Positions 7,958-16,737 of a stretch of 64,000 bases of DNA are shown one piece after another; position 1 is the stretch's first letter, and each line of letters begins with the position of its first letter. Position numbers and translations under genes: made by a program. Under the pieces are notes generated by a model that ran no database searches, was not told the origin of the DNA, and worked only from the letters and a program-made list of their open reading frames with translations. Origin of the DNA: G963665815 sp942492065 (GTDB lineage: Bacteria; Cloacimonadota; Cloacimonadia; Cloacimonadales; JAIOQZ01); the NCBI GenBank assembly GCA_942492065.1, contig CALODV010000013.1:744001-808000 (forward strand), in the 5' to 3' direction.

Positions 7958-9862
7958 TTATTTAATCAGCACTGCTTTTTTTGTTTCCATAAAGTTCTGA
8001 GATCTAAGTCTGAATAAATACACTCCTGACCCAACATCTTTGGAATTTGAATCTATACCTGTCCAGTACGCAGTATGAGATTTATCTGCTTCCTGATAAC
8101 CTTGAGAAAATGTTTTAACTAATTGTCCTTTAGAATTATATACATCAATGAAAACTTCTGAGTCTGTTGGAATCGAGTATAGTATTCCTGTTTTAGGATT
8201 GAAAGGATTAGGATATATTGAATGAATTCCTCCGATTCCCATTAAATCCGGAACATCCTTATCATCGCCATTATCCTCATCAATTGTTATTGAGACGGGA
8301 CCAAACAGGCATACCGTACCATCAAGATTAACACACTCTAACCAGTAATAGTACCCGGTTCCGGTATCAACATCAACATCAACATAAGTATAATTAATTT
8401 CATAAGATGAGTTCTCTCCTACAATAACAGAGTTGTTGATTTGCTCAGCTGTTTCACTGTCTCTATTATAGTTTCTCAATATATTGAAGCCGAGAAGATC
8501 TGTTTGACTTTTTGTTGTCCATGATAGCTCAGCGAGGTAATCACTGGTTAATCCTGCCGAGAAAGATGATAGTTCAACCGGCAGGGAATTATCATTTGTT
8601 GTAAAACTTACCTGATCCCCATATGTGGTTCCATTCCCATTGGTGGCATATGCTCTAACGTAGTAAAACGTATTGGAAGTCAATCCTGAAATATCCGCGA
8701 AAAAGGTTCCTGTTGAAGATTTTTCATTCAGTTCATTGAAGTCATCCAATAGAGATGGCTCAGGAGATGTGCCCCAGCAGAAACCATGCTGTGTCACAGC
8801 AGTAGCCCCTAAATCAGTTACATCACCATTGCATCTGGCAGTTGTTGTTCCAATATTAGTAACGGGTGAAGTAGACACTGTAGGTGTACTGGAATTAAAT
8901 GAGTAAACTCCACCATAAGTTGTACCGGAACTGTTTGTTGCATAAGCTCTAACATAATATGTAGTATTTTGGACAAAACCACTGATTGTGGATATAAAGC
9001 TTCCGGTTACTGAAGCTGTTCCTTCTGTAGACACTCCCCCTGAAGATGTTGTTGGATAGGATGTTGCCGATGTAGTCCAGCAAACACCATACTGGGTAAC
9101 AGTTGTTGTACCAAGAGAGGTTATTGCTCCATTTCCTGTAGCCGTTGATGAAGTAACATTTATTACCGGCTGAGTTGTAACAGATGGTGCATTAGTAGGT
9201 CCACCCCTCATATAATTTACTGAATATGAGTTGCCATCCTTATAGAAAGCTTTAATTCCTTTGAGTTCAATATAACCTGAATCTCCATAACTGCCGTCAT
9301 TATAAACATGCAGCATAATATATCGAGATGTAAAATCGGCTGTAGATATCTCTGTTGGATCATAAATATAAAATGGTATCTGTGTGTTCTGCTGACTTCC
9401 CGCATCAACTACCGTGAGCCCAGAAGTAACTTCCGACCAGCCAGTATCAGAAGAACCAGGTTGAGTATCGTCAATAAAAACAGTGTTTCTGAAAATTCTT
9501 ATTCCTGTCAGTTTTCCATCTGAAAACATCTGAAATACTCTGAAATTGTTAATAGTTCTGATTTGTTTCAAATCAATAAGAAGAATTCCATAATTTCCGA
9601 TATTATTGTTCCATGTGGATCCATCATTACTATTTGTATCAAACCACTTATCAGGATCATCGACGTAATTTCCTCTATCATACAAACCTTGAGGAGCCAT
9701 CCAGTTCCCCTCCCAGATATCCAGGTCTCCATCAGAATAGCTATACGGTTGAACACCGCCATTCCCTTCAATCGCATATGGAATTGCAGGATGTTGGGCG
9801 TATAATGAAGCAAACAGTGAGAAAAGCAATAAAATAATACACGATCTCAATATGAGTTTCAT
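7958..9862 (-). CDS. Secreted discoidin/FN3-like protein with C-terminal sorting module
   Basis: A 634-residue exported protein with a signal peptide ending near SLYAQ (about 22). Residues about 25-215 look like an F5/8-type (discoidin) beta-sandwich. Two repeats (about 228-325 and 327-425) carry the GVCW/GFCW and TYYVRAYATN motifs of FN3-like surface repeats. A third region (about 430-530) begins SLPVELSSFSA. The last ~85 residues are the FlgD-like module with YPNPFNPKT, typical of FCB outer-surface or type IX-like secreted proteins. The module is a family marker; a type IX machine is not seen here. Ligand unknown. It has its own promoter and terminator. Confidence 0.85.
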   Translation of the reverse strand: MKLILRSCIILLLFSLFASLYAQHPAIPYAIEGNGGVQPYSYSDGDLDIWEGNWMAPQGLYDRGNYVDDPDKWFDTNSNDGSTWNNNIGNYGILLIDLKQIRTINNFRVFQMFSDGKLTGIRIFRNTVFIDDTQPGSSDTGWSEVTSGLTVVDAGSQQNTQIPFYIYDPTEISTADFTSRYIMLHVYNDGSYGDSGYIELKGIKAFYKDGNSYSVNYMRGGPTNAPSVTTQPVINVTSSTATGNGAITSLGTTTVTQYGVCWTTSATSYPTTSSGGVSTEGTASVTGSFISTISGFVQNTTYYVRAYATNSSGTTYGGVYSFNSSTPTVSTSPVTNIGTTTARCNGDVTDLGATAVTQHGFCWGTSPEPSLLDDFNELNEKSSTGTFFADISGLTSNTFYYVRAYATNGNGTTYGDQVSFTTNDNSLPVELSSFSAGLTSDYLAELSWTTKSQTDLLGFNILRNYNRDSETAEQINNSVIVGENSSYEINYTYVDVDVDTGTGYYYWLECVNLDGTVCLFGPVSITIDEDNGDDKDVPDLMGIGGIHSIYPNPFNPKTGILYSIPTDSEVFIDVYNSKGQLVKTFSQGYQEADKSHTAYWTGIDSNSKDVGSGVYLFRLRSQNFMETKKAVLIK

Positions 9863-10202
9863 AATTTCTCCTTATAATTTTTCTGGTATATAGTATGTTC
9901 GTTTTTGAAATTATTAGTATAATTATTATAAGCGAAAATCTAAATTTGTCAAACAGTATAATTCTTTTACACGTATAAATATTTATTCAAATGCTTGATA
10001 CTTAATCAACATAAGCATTTCATATACTTTGCTGCCAGATGTTTGAGCTACGTTAATTCCATGATATAATTTTCACTATGATCTTTTTTTATACTACAGC
10101 TATTCTGTTTGTATATTGAATATATCCATTGCCTTTTTTTTGACATTAACTCAAATTGTGATAAATATCTTGTTAAACGAGAGTCAAATGTATTTAATCA
10201 AT
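9863..10202. other. Intergenic region, 340 bp
   Basis: Very AT-rich stretch between two leftward genes. Apart from the promoter at 9925-9952 I see no conserved gene or terminator. Rightward open frames that start here run antisense into the solute-binding protein gene and have no supporting signals. Confidence 0.5.
9925..9952 (-). promoter_or_regulatory. Sigma70-type promoter for the 634-residue protein gene
   Basis: On the minus strand TTGACA (9947-9952) is followed after 16 bp by a perfect TATAAT (9925-9930), 63 bp before the start codon. It is the cleanest -35/-10 pair in the window. Confidence 0.7.
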
Positions 10203-11000
10203 TCACTCACCATACTTTTCTGCCAGTTCCCTGCATCTGGTTTCCCGTATTTCACCCAGTTTATCCCAGATCTTTATTGCCAGTTCCGGATTTTCCTCTA
10301 CGAATTTATGAGAGAGCATCAGATAATAGTGTTTTGTAGCAACAGGTGGATTTACTTTCTCCACATTGGAGTATTTACTGTGCCTTCTGATGATATCATC
10401 CGCGGTTACATCCTGCAAGACAACAGCCTGTACTCTATTACTCAACAGTTTATCCAGATTCATCCTGCTGCTTGGAGCTTCCTCCACTGCAACTCCTTTT
10501 TTCCGCAAATCCTCGACAATTGAATACCCGAATGGAGCTCCTATCACATCCTCCAGGTTTATAAAAAATTTACCATTCCAGTTGATTCCTGAACCTTTCA
10601 ACCGGTACATTGAATATGAAATCGTGGTTATTCTCCTTGTTGAGTCAACCTTCCCGTAAGGTGTATTGTCAATAGTGGGATATCTGCCGACGACAAGTCT
10701 GCTTTCTTTAAAACTTGCATTGAAAATCCCATCAACTTTGTTATCACTAAGCTCGGAGATACACCTCTTCCATGGAGTTCTTTTCAGTGTTATTTTAAGA
10801 CCAGGAATGGCATCTTCCAGCATTTTCACCATTTCAACAGCAACTCCCGGTTTCTCAAGGACTTCATCTGTATTCCCCATATAAAAAGGAGGTTGCTCTT
10901 TATTTTCATAACTTATCATTAATTCTATCGAAAACAAAGATATCGGAAGAACCAGTAAAATCACAGCAAAGCTTAAAATAGTTGAACTCCTTAAATACAT
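10203..11000 (-). CDS. Periplasmic amino-acid-type solute-binding protein (family 3)
   Basis: A 265-residue protein with a signal peptide (about 1-24). The ATG at 11000 is chosen because AAAGGAA precedes it and it gives a proper signal sequence; upstream codons do not. The mature part has the bacterial extracellular solute-binding family 3 layout: EQPPFYM near the N-terminus, MVKMLEDAIPGLKITLKRTPWKRC, and DGIFNASFKESR. No ABC permease or ATPase gene is adjacent, so it may be a stand-alone sensor-like binding protein. Ligand unknown. Confidence 0.8.
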   Translation of the reverse strand: MYLRSSTILSFAVILLVLPISLFSIELMISYENKEQPPFYMGNTDEVLEKPGVAVEMVKMLEDAIPGLKITLKRTPWKRCISELSDNKVDGIFNASFKESRLVVGRYPTIDNTPYGKVDSTRRITTISYSMYRLKGSGINWNGKFFINLEDVIGAPFGYSIVEDLRKKGVAVEEAPSSRMNLDKLLSNRVQAVVLQDVTADDIIRRHSKYSNVEKVNPPVATKHYYLMLSHKFVEENPELAIKIWDKLGEIRETRCRELAEKYGE

Positions 11001-11203
11001 GATACAGTTCCTTTTGTTTGTATGTACATAAAATACTGCAATGATGATTTTTAACAAGTTTTTTTTCTTATTTTCATAATTTCCAGCATGAGTCAAAATC
11101 AATGAAATCTCGGTCGCTAAGTGCTAATTAGAAGATTTTAATATTTTACACTATTTTATTGACGTAAATATAAATGCACTATCTTATAGGTATAGAGGTG
11201 ACT

Positions 11204-14200
11204 ATGAGATACATTAATATTTTTCTACTTCTAATTTTCTGTTTTCAACTCAGCGCAGTTGTGCAGGAGTCCGCATCGTTAAAAGATTTTTTATATGGTG
11301 AAACCGATCAAACCGCTTATGACAACTTCCAGAGCCATGTTATTGAAGGAGTTGACCATAACATTAACGACCATGCCCCCTACGATCCGCATACCGATGG
11401 ATTTGGTACATTTACCGTTCCTACTGATGCAGATACACTTAACTGGGCCCAATTGATCCAGTTTTTCCTGGATGAGAACCTGCAAGCCGCAGACTCTCTC
11501 ATTCTGGAATTGAATTTACCCTATGAGATTGTTGAATTCAACGATACCGACGTAAACAGAAACTACATTATGTTAAGAGAGCTTGTTGATACAACATATG
11601 TTGATACTAACAGCACAGATGGTTATATTGAACGTGGTAGTTTTAACAAAGGCTGGGGTTTGTATATATTTAACCCGAACAGCTTTTACGACAACATCAT
11701 TACTACTCCGCATCCAAGTGATGACTTCATCACCATCCCAATTTCATGCTATGCTTTTCAGGAACTGAATGCTAAGTACTGGCTGATCAGCAATACAAGC
11801 CGTGAAGCAGCCCATAGCGGTACAAACTTCACTAACGGTGCATCATTGTCTGACCCAACCAGAAATGCCTGCCACCCATACAATACCACTTATAAGGCGA
11901 TTGCCAATAAGGTGAGACAGGAGACAGGCAAAAGAGAATTCTGTGTGCAGATTCACTCCTATGACTGGGATAATACCGGTCCACATAGGCCTATTGAACT
12001 CTCAATGGGACCGTTCAATGATAAAACATCCCTACCCACAAGAGACTTCAGCAGCCAGCATCGTGACCTTGTAAACTTCACGGACGAAATAGTAGTTCAG
12101 GCAAATTCAGTAGGGCTTCATAATCAAATTCGGGTTGAAGATTACTATTGTATTAACAATGGAACAGACCCTATATATTTCTATGGAGAAAATCAGGACT
12201 ATCCTATAGACAGTCAAATCTGGCTGGAAGGATATCACCATAATGTCCAGATGCGTTATACAAACGACGGTTATAATGACTATGAAGTTTTTGATCCATT
12301 CTTCCACATAGAGATGCATGAACTTCCTTATGTATACGCAACAAATGATTCTACTTACAGATGGTTCTACGAGCAGACAGGTCCGTCATTCAAATCACGA
12401 TTTGATAAAATGTTTGTATTCTATGCTCCCTGGGTCGATGCCCTTGATGACGCAATGACCTACTACAATAGAAGAAATGATTATCAGACCCCGGATGCTC
12501 CGCAGTTGACACAGCTTTCAACTCAACCGGAAATTTCATGGACACAGGCAGATTGCTATGATTTTGAAACATACCGTATCTTCTATTCAGACAGTACAAT
12601 AACTGATCCTCCTGACAGTACAGTAAGTTTCATAGACAGGAACAGTATGGAAGTTTTAGCTCAGCCGACATTTAACAGCTATACCGATGAAGTAGTTTCA
12701 TTAATCGGTAAGTATGTCAGAGTTCAAACTGTAGACCAGAATGATCATGAGTCTGACCTTTCCAATGAGATCATTGTTGTATCCAGTAATGTTAACATCA
12801 GCCAGTTCAATATGGCTGCAGGGGACAATGGAGTTACCGTATCCTGGACGACAACAAGTCAAACAAATAACTCAGGCTTCCTGCTGAAAAGATCAGAATA
12901 TCCTTTCGATCAGACTCAGACACTTTTCAGTTATATTTCAGATTTGGCAATGCTGGGATACAATCAGGCCGGTACCAGAAATTATTCAGTCACAGATCAT
13001 TCAGCCGATGAAGGTGGAATATATAAATACTCTCTTTATTCTCATAACAATGTTCTTAATGCAGACGTACCTCTGTACCTGAACCAGGAAATCAATATCG
13101 TTCCATTTTATAATCTGGTATTAGACAGAGATGGAGTAACCGAAGAATGTACATTTGGAATGAGCTTCTTTGCCGGAGACGATTATTCGGATGAGTTTGA
13201 TGAGACGACTTCACTCTGGAACCGACCGCAATATATTGTATTTACCAGTCCTCCAATGCCGAATTCATATGAGACTATGATCCACAATACATTTGATCCG
13301 GCAGAGTCCTGGAAAGAATGGCCTGTTAAGATCAAGAACCAGTCTGGTGTTGATGGTGAAGTTTACCTTAACCAGTTACCTGTTCCTCTACAGCAGGGTG
13401 GAAGACTGTTTATGACAGACGGTACAGACTGCATCAATCTGCTCACCGATACACTATCTGTACCAACCGGAATAGATGGAGATTATTATACAATGTACTG
13501 GGGAAACATCGCCCCCAGCATTACACAGGATATGAATATAACTAAGTACTATCATGTCGGAGATACCCTTACTCTGAACTGGAGCTCCGACAGACAATAT
13601 ATGATCAAAAAACATTATATCACAGTCAGAGATACTGTCGGAACTCAAATTCTTATAGATTCCCTTCAGGCAGATGCAATCAGTTTCGATGTTGTCCCTG
13701 ATGGAACTTATTCAGATTCTGTATTCATTACACTGCATTCAGTCCTATACGATGACGAGGAAATAGCCGTGGACTTCCCATTCATCTGGGTTTATCACGA
13801 TACACAGTACTACTCACTTGAAGCGGGAACTCAACTTGTGAATGTTGCCAACTTCAACTCAAACTTGAACATTAACTCAACATTGAGCGATATGGTACAT
13901 TTTTTCAGCTATGCAGACAGTACTTTTACTCAAGTTGCAGCAATGACTCATGGCAACTATGTTGTAGAGTCCGATCAGCAGTACCAGTTCTCAGAACAGC
14001 AGCCCAGATATGCTGATTCAACTAATTTCGTTACCCTCTTACAGGGATGGAATCTGATAGGTTCACCATTCCCGCATGATTACCCGGTAACAGCGATAAT
14101 GTGCCATGATGATGACGAATCAGAGCCATTCAATACCGCTGTATCCATTGGATCCATTGCCGGATATGGACTGAATAACTCAGGATTCATAACTGATCAT

Positions 14201-15025
14201 TCAGTTATGGAAGCAGGAAAGAGCTACTGGTTCTATTGTTTCGAGGATTCCCTGGGATTAGAATTCACAACCTACCCGGTAACAGATATTGAATCGATTG
14301 AAGTACCTGAGCACAAAGAAATTGAGATTGTTGTATCTGATATGTCTGAGGAACATCAGGACAAATTCATTGCAGCACATTGCAATAATACACTGGAGAC
14401 ATATAACAACTATATAGATGTCATCTATCCTCCGGATAATATCAAAGAAGTTAAAGCTTATCTTTATGATTCAGATTTCAGTTATTTCAGAAAGATGAAA
14501 CCGTATATCGTTGATATTACACTTGATACTGAATATAATCTGAGAATTCATTCTCCTGCAGGAGATTCGGTTAAACTTTTTATTGATAACTCCACATATA
14601 CATATGAGTATTCATTCTATATTGTTCAGGATGGAGTTCAGAGAAGAATCAGAAGCGGTCAGGATCTGATCCTATATAATGAAACAGGTACACTTGATGT
14701 TATATTCCGAACTCAGGATTATGTTACAGCCAACGATGTGAACACCTATGAGTTTGTTCCTCTGGCAAACTATCCGAATCCGTTTAATCCGGAAACAACA
14801 CTTAACTTCTCAATCCACAAACCGGAACATGTTGAACTTAAAGTATACAATATTAAAGGTCAGCTTGTAAAAACACTTGTTGATGAGAAAATGGAACCGG
14901 GTATTCATAAAGTTATCTGGAAAGGAAGAAACAATAACGACAGACAAGTATCATCCGGAGTGTATTTCGTAAAACTCAAAGCTGATTCAAACAGCGACAT
15001 TAAAAAGATGATACTGCTGAAATAG
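11204..15025 (+). CDS. Large secreted protein, possible M14-like N-terminal domain, FlgD-like C-terminus
   Basis: A 1273-residue protein. The ATG at 11204 follows AGAGGTG and opens a signal peptide (about 1-18). The N-terminal ~450 residues hold TTPHPSDDF, SREAAHSG and FCVQIHSYDW; the last resembles the IHSY zinc-ligand motif of M14 carboxypeptidases and HPSDD could supply another ligand, but I cannot place the full site, so the activity is tentative. Then come FN3-like segments (about 455-650), further beta-rich regions, and a final ~85-residue module with NYPNPFNPET. It is isolated, with a strong terminator at its end. A surface-exposed hydrolase or adhesin is the best guess. Confidence 0.75.
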   Translation: MRYINIFLLLIFCFQLSAVVQESASLKDFLYGETDQTAYDNFQSHVIEGVDHNINDHAPYDPHTDGFGTFTVPTDADTLNWAQLIQFFLDENLQAADSLILELNLPYEIVEFNDTDVNRNYIMLRELVDTTYVDTNSTDGYIERGSFNKGWGLYIFNPNSFYDNIITTPHPSDDFITIPISCYAFQELNAKYWLISNTSREAAHSGTNFTNGASLSDPTRNACHPYNTTYKAIANKVRQETGKREFCVQIHSYDWDNTGPHRPIELSMGPFNDKTSLPTRDFSSQHRDLVNFTDEIVVQANSVGLHNQIRVEDYYCINNGTDPIYFYGENQDYPIDSQIWLEGYHHNVQMRYTNDGYNDYEVFDPFFHIEMHELPYVYATNDSTYRWFYEQTGPSFKSRFDKMFVFYAPWVDALDDAMTYYNRRNDYQTPDAPQLTQLSTQPEISWTQADCYDFETYRIFYSDSTITDPPDSTVSFIDRNSMEVLAQPTFNSYTDEVVSLIGKYVRVQTVDQNDHESDLSNEIIVVSSNVNISQFNMAAGDNGVTVSWTTTSQTNNSGFLLKRSEYPFDQTQTLFSYISDLAMLGYNQAGTRNYSVTDHSADEGGIYKYSLYSHNNVLNADVPLYLNQEINIVPFYNLVLDRDGVTEECTFGMSFFAGDDYSDEFDETTSLWNRPQYIVFTSPPMPNSYETMIHNTFDPAESWKEWPVKIKNQSGVDGEVYLNQLPVPLQQGGRLFMTDGTDCINLLTDTLSVPTGIDGDYYTMYWGNIAPSITQDMNITKYYHVGDTLTLNWSSDRQYMIKKHYITVRDTVGTQILIDSLQADAISFDVVPDGTYSDSVFITLHSVLYDDEEIAVDFPFIWVYHDTQYYSLEAGTQLVNVANFNSNLNINSTLSDMVHFFSYADSTFTQVAAMTHGNYVVESDQQYQFSEQQPRYADSTNFVTLLQGWNLIGSPFPHDYPVTAIMCHDDDESEPFNTAVSIGSIAGYGLNNSGFITDHSVMEAGKSYWFYCFEDSLGLEFTTYPVTDIESIEVPEHKEIEIVVSDMSEEHQDKFIAAHCNNTLETYNNYIDVIYPPDNIKEVKAYLYDSDFSYFRKMKPYIVDITLDTEYNLRIHSPAGDSVKLFIDNSTYTYEYSFYIVQDGVQRRIRSGQDLILYNETGTLDVIFRTQDYVTANDVNTYEFVPLANYPNPFNPETTLNFSIHKPEHVELKVYNIKGQLVKTLVDEKMEPGIHKVIWKGRNNNDRQVSSGVYFVKLKADSNSDIKKMILLK

Positions 15026-15050
15026 ATTGTAACTAAACCGCATATAAAAG

Positions 15051-15082
15051 AAGCTGCCGGAATTTTCGGCAGCTTTTTTTTT
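15051..15082 (+). terminator. Intrinsic terminator, possibly bidirectional
   Basis: A 9-bp GC-rich stem (AAGCTGCCG, 15051-15059; CGGCAGCTT, 15067-15075) with a 7-nt loop and a run of Ts. On the minus strand the same stem is followed by CTTTTATA, so it can also end the leftward lipoprotein gene that stops at 15140. Confidence 0.9.
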
Positions 15083-15139
15083 GTCTCTTAAAAAAGTGTA
15101 TTTCCAATTGGCTTATTAACATCTACTAAAGATGATAAA

Positions 15140-15700
15140 TCAGTTTTGCACTGATGGATCCCAACCTGGTATTCCATCCTGTACCAGAAGCAATATAAAG
15201 TCAGATTTTGAGTAATCCTCGTATTTAATTGTATATTTATAAAAGCCTGTAGGGCATTGTTCTCCATCTTCAGTGCAACCATCCCAGGAGATTTGACCTC
15301 CGGTTGTCTTAACTGTTTTAATCACATATTTTGTCATATCAGACAAATCAAAAAAGTTACCCAGCTGAGCATTAATATATTCACTTGGATATGCGTTTTC
15401 TATTACTAAAGTTTTTTCAGTCTGACTTATTGATCGGTAATGATCTTCATCATCAAGCTCTATAACAATGTTAGAGAAATCCACAATTTTAACAGCTCTG
15501 CTTGAATCTCTGTAATTTGGTTCCCAATCATCCGGTGGAACACCCAGATATGATGTTGTATATCCTTCATTATCTTGAAGTTCCATAAAATAGCATACAT
15601 TAGGACCATTATCTGGACTTAGAACTGAGCTATTATTGTCAGAACACCCCCATATAAACAAAAGTATTATTCCTGTTATAATCAACACGATCTTCTTCAT
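15140..15700 (-). CDS. Lipoprotein with FlgD-like end
   Basis: A 186-residue predicted lipoprotein: signal peptide with the lipobox ending WGC18. There is no clear family match over the body. Near the C-terminus, GGQISWDGCTEDGEQCPTGF followed by YKYTI resembles the FlgD-type Ig-like module (W-x-G...G-Y). It has its own leader with a TTGACT -35-like element about 70 bp upstream. It does not appear to be in an operon. Function unknown. Confidence 0.7.
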   Translation of the reverse strand: MKKIVLIITGIILLFIWGCSDNNSSVLSPDNGPNVCYFMELQDNEGYTTSYLGVPPDDWEPNYRDSSRAVKIVDFSNIVIELDDEDHYRSISQTEKTLVIENAYPSEYINAQLGNFFDLSDMTKYVIKTVKTTGGQISWDGCTEDGEQCPTGFYKYTIKYEDYSKSDFILLLVQDGIPGWDPSVQN

Positions 15701-15817
15701 ATTAACCTCCTGAGACTTCGCATATATTTCAGTTAAGCATTAAAGCAATGCAAAACATGCATTAGTCAAGAAAATAAATAGTAGACACCCCACAACCAGT
15801 ATAATGCACTATCCCAC

Positions 15818-15849
15818 AAAAAAAAGCAGAGGACAGTAAATCCTCTGCT
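15818..15849 (-). terminator. Intrinsic terminator after the PorV-like gene
   Basis: A perfect 9-bp stem AGCAGAGGA/TCCTCTGCT (15825-15833 and 15841-15849), 7-nt loop, and on the minus strand an 8-base T run (15817-15824). It lies 20 bp after the stop of the leftward gene at 15869 and probably ends the long operon. Confidence 0.9.
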
Positions 15850-15868
15850 CTTTGTAATTAAATTTTAT

Positions 15869-16726
15869 TTAGAACTGATATCCTACGCTGATATGGTGAG
15901 TTCCATTCAGGTTACTATGTGTATTGTAGGCATAATCAACCAGAACATTTTTAGCATCAACACCAAGACCAAAGCTGAGACTGTAAGGATTATTGCTTAC
16001 ACCTGCACGTAATGCCAATGCTTTAAACAATACTACTTCCACTCCGCTGTGAATCTCTGTTTTTTCGTATTCAGAACTGAATTCGGAATTGATTTCTTTC
16101 TTGAGTTCTATAGATGTTTTAACACCGTCATAAGGTACATATGTAACACCAATAGCCATCTTCTGAGGTAATTCCTCGTTAGATTTACCGATTTCAGGCT
16201 TGTTGATGTTTGTTATTGCGAAACCAATTCTGGTTCTTTTATACAATACTCCGAGCATACCAAGGTTCAGACCGAAGGTAGATGCATTGGAGTTATCCTT
16301 AATATCCAGAGTATACATGTTTGCTGTATAACCAAAATAAAGCTCACTGCTGTAATCTTTAAGCAGTTTGAATGAATGAGCCAGAGTGAATACTTTCTCA
16401 GACATCAGGTCCTCGTCCAGGTATTCTACATCAAAAGCCTGAATAGCAAAAGCAGCTTTACCAAACTTTGGAATATCATAAGAGAAGCTGAATGTTTTGT
16501 TTACCATGAAGTCTTCACTGAACAGCTTTGTGTACCCGAATTTAACCTGATCTTCAGTTAATACAAGACAGGCAGGATTATAAAAGATAGATGTAACATC
16601 ATCACCGGAAGAGTAATATGCACCACCTAATCCACGTGCTGCAACAGATGGAGTATAGTCTTTAAAGATTGCATTAAGACTTAATACACTTAATACGATT
16701 GCGAATATAATAATTAGTCTTTTCAT
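15869..16726 (-). CDS. PorV/PorQ-like outer-membrane beta-barrel
   Basis: A 285-residue protein with signal peptide (1-19) and the segment ARGLGGAYYSSGDDVTSIFY (about 30-49) followed by NPA, characteristic of the PorV/PorQ and FadL-like barrel family. The rest alternates polar and hydrophobic residues, and the C-terminus ends in aromatic Phe (HHISVGYQF), as usual for outer-membrane barrels. PorV-type proteins accept type IX-secreted cargo in Bacteroidetes, and the gene lies 11 bp after a gene for a protein with a FlgD-like C-terminus, so a linked role in surface export is plausible but inferred. Confidence 0.75.
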   Translation of the reverse strand: MKRLIIIFAIVLSVLSLNAIFKDYTPSVAARGLGGAYYSSGDDVTSIFYNPACLVLTEDQVKFGYTKLFSEDFMVNKTFSFSYDIPKFGKAAFAIQAFDVEYLDEDLMSEKVFTLAHSFKLLKDYSSELYFGYTANMYTLDIKDNSNASTFGLNLGMLGVLYKRTRIGFAITNINKPEIGKSNEELPQKMAIGVTYVPYDGVKTSIELKKEINSEFSSEYEKTEIHSGVEVVLFKALALRAGVSNNPYSLSFGLGVDAKNVLVDYAYNTHSNLNGTHHISVGYQF

Positions 16727-16737
16727 TTCATACTCCT

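Noticed and set aside
10109..10523. Rightward open frames antisense to the solute-binding protein gene
   Set aside because: They overlap a well supported gene, lack ribosome sites and have low-complexity, unlikely products.
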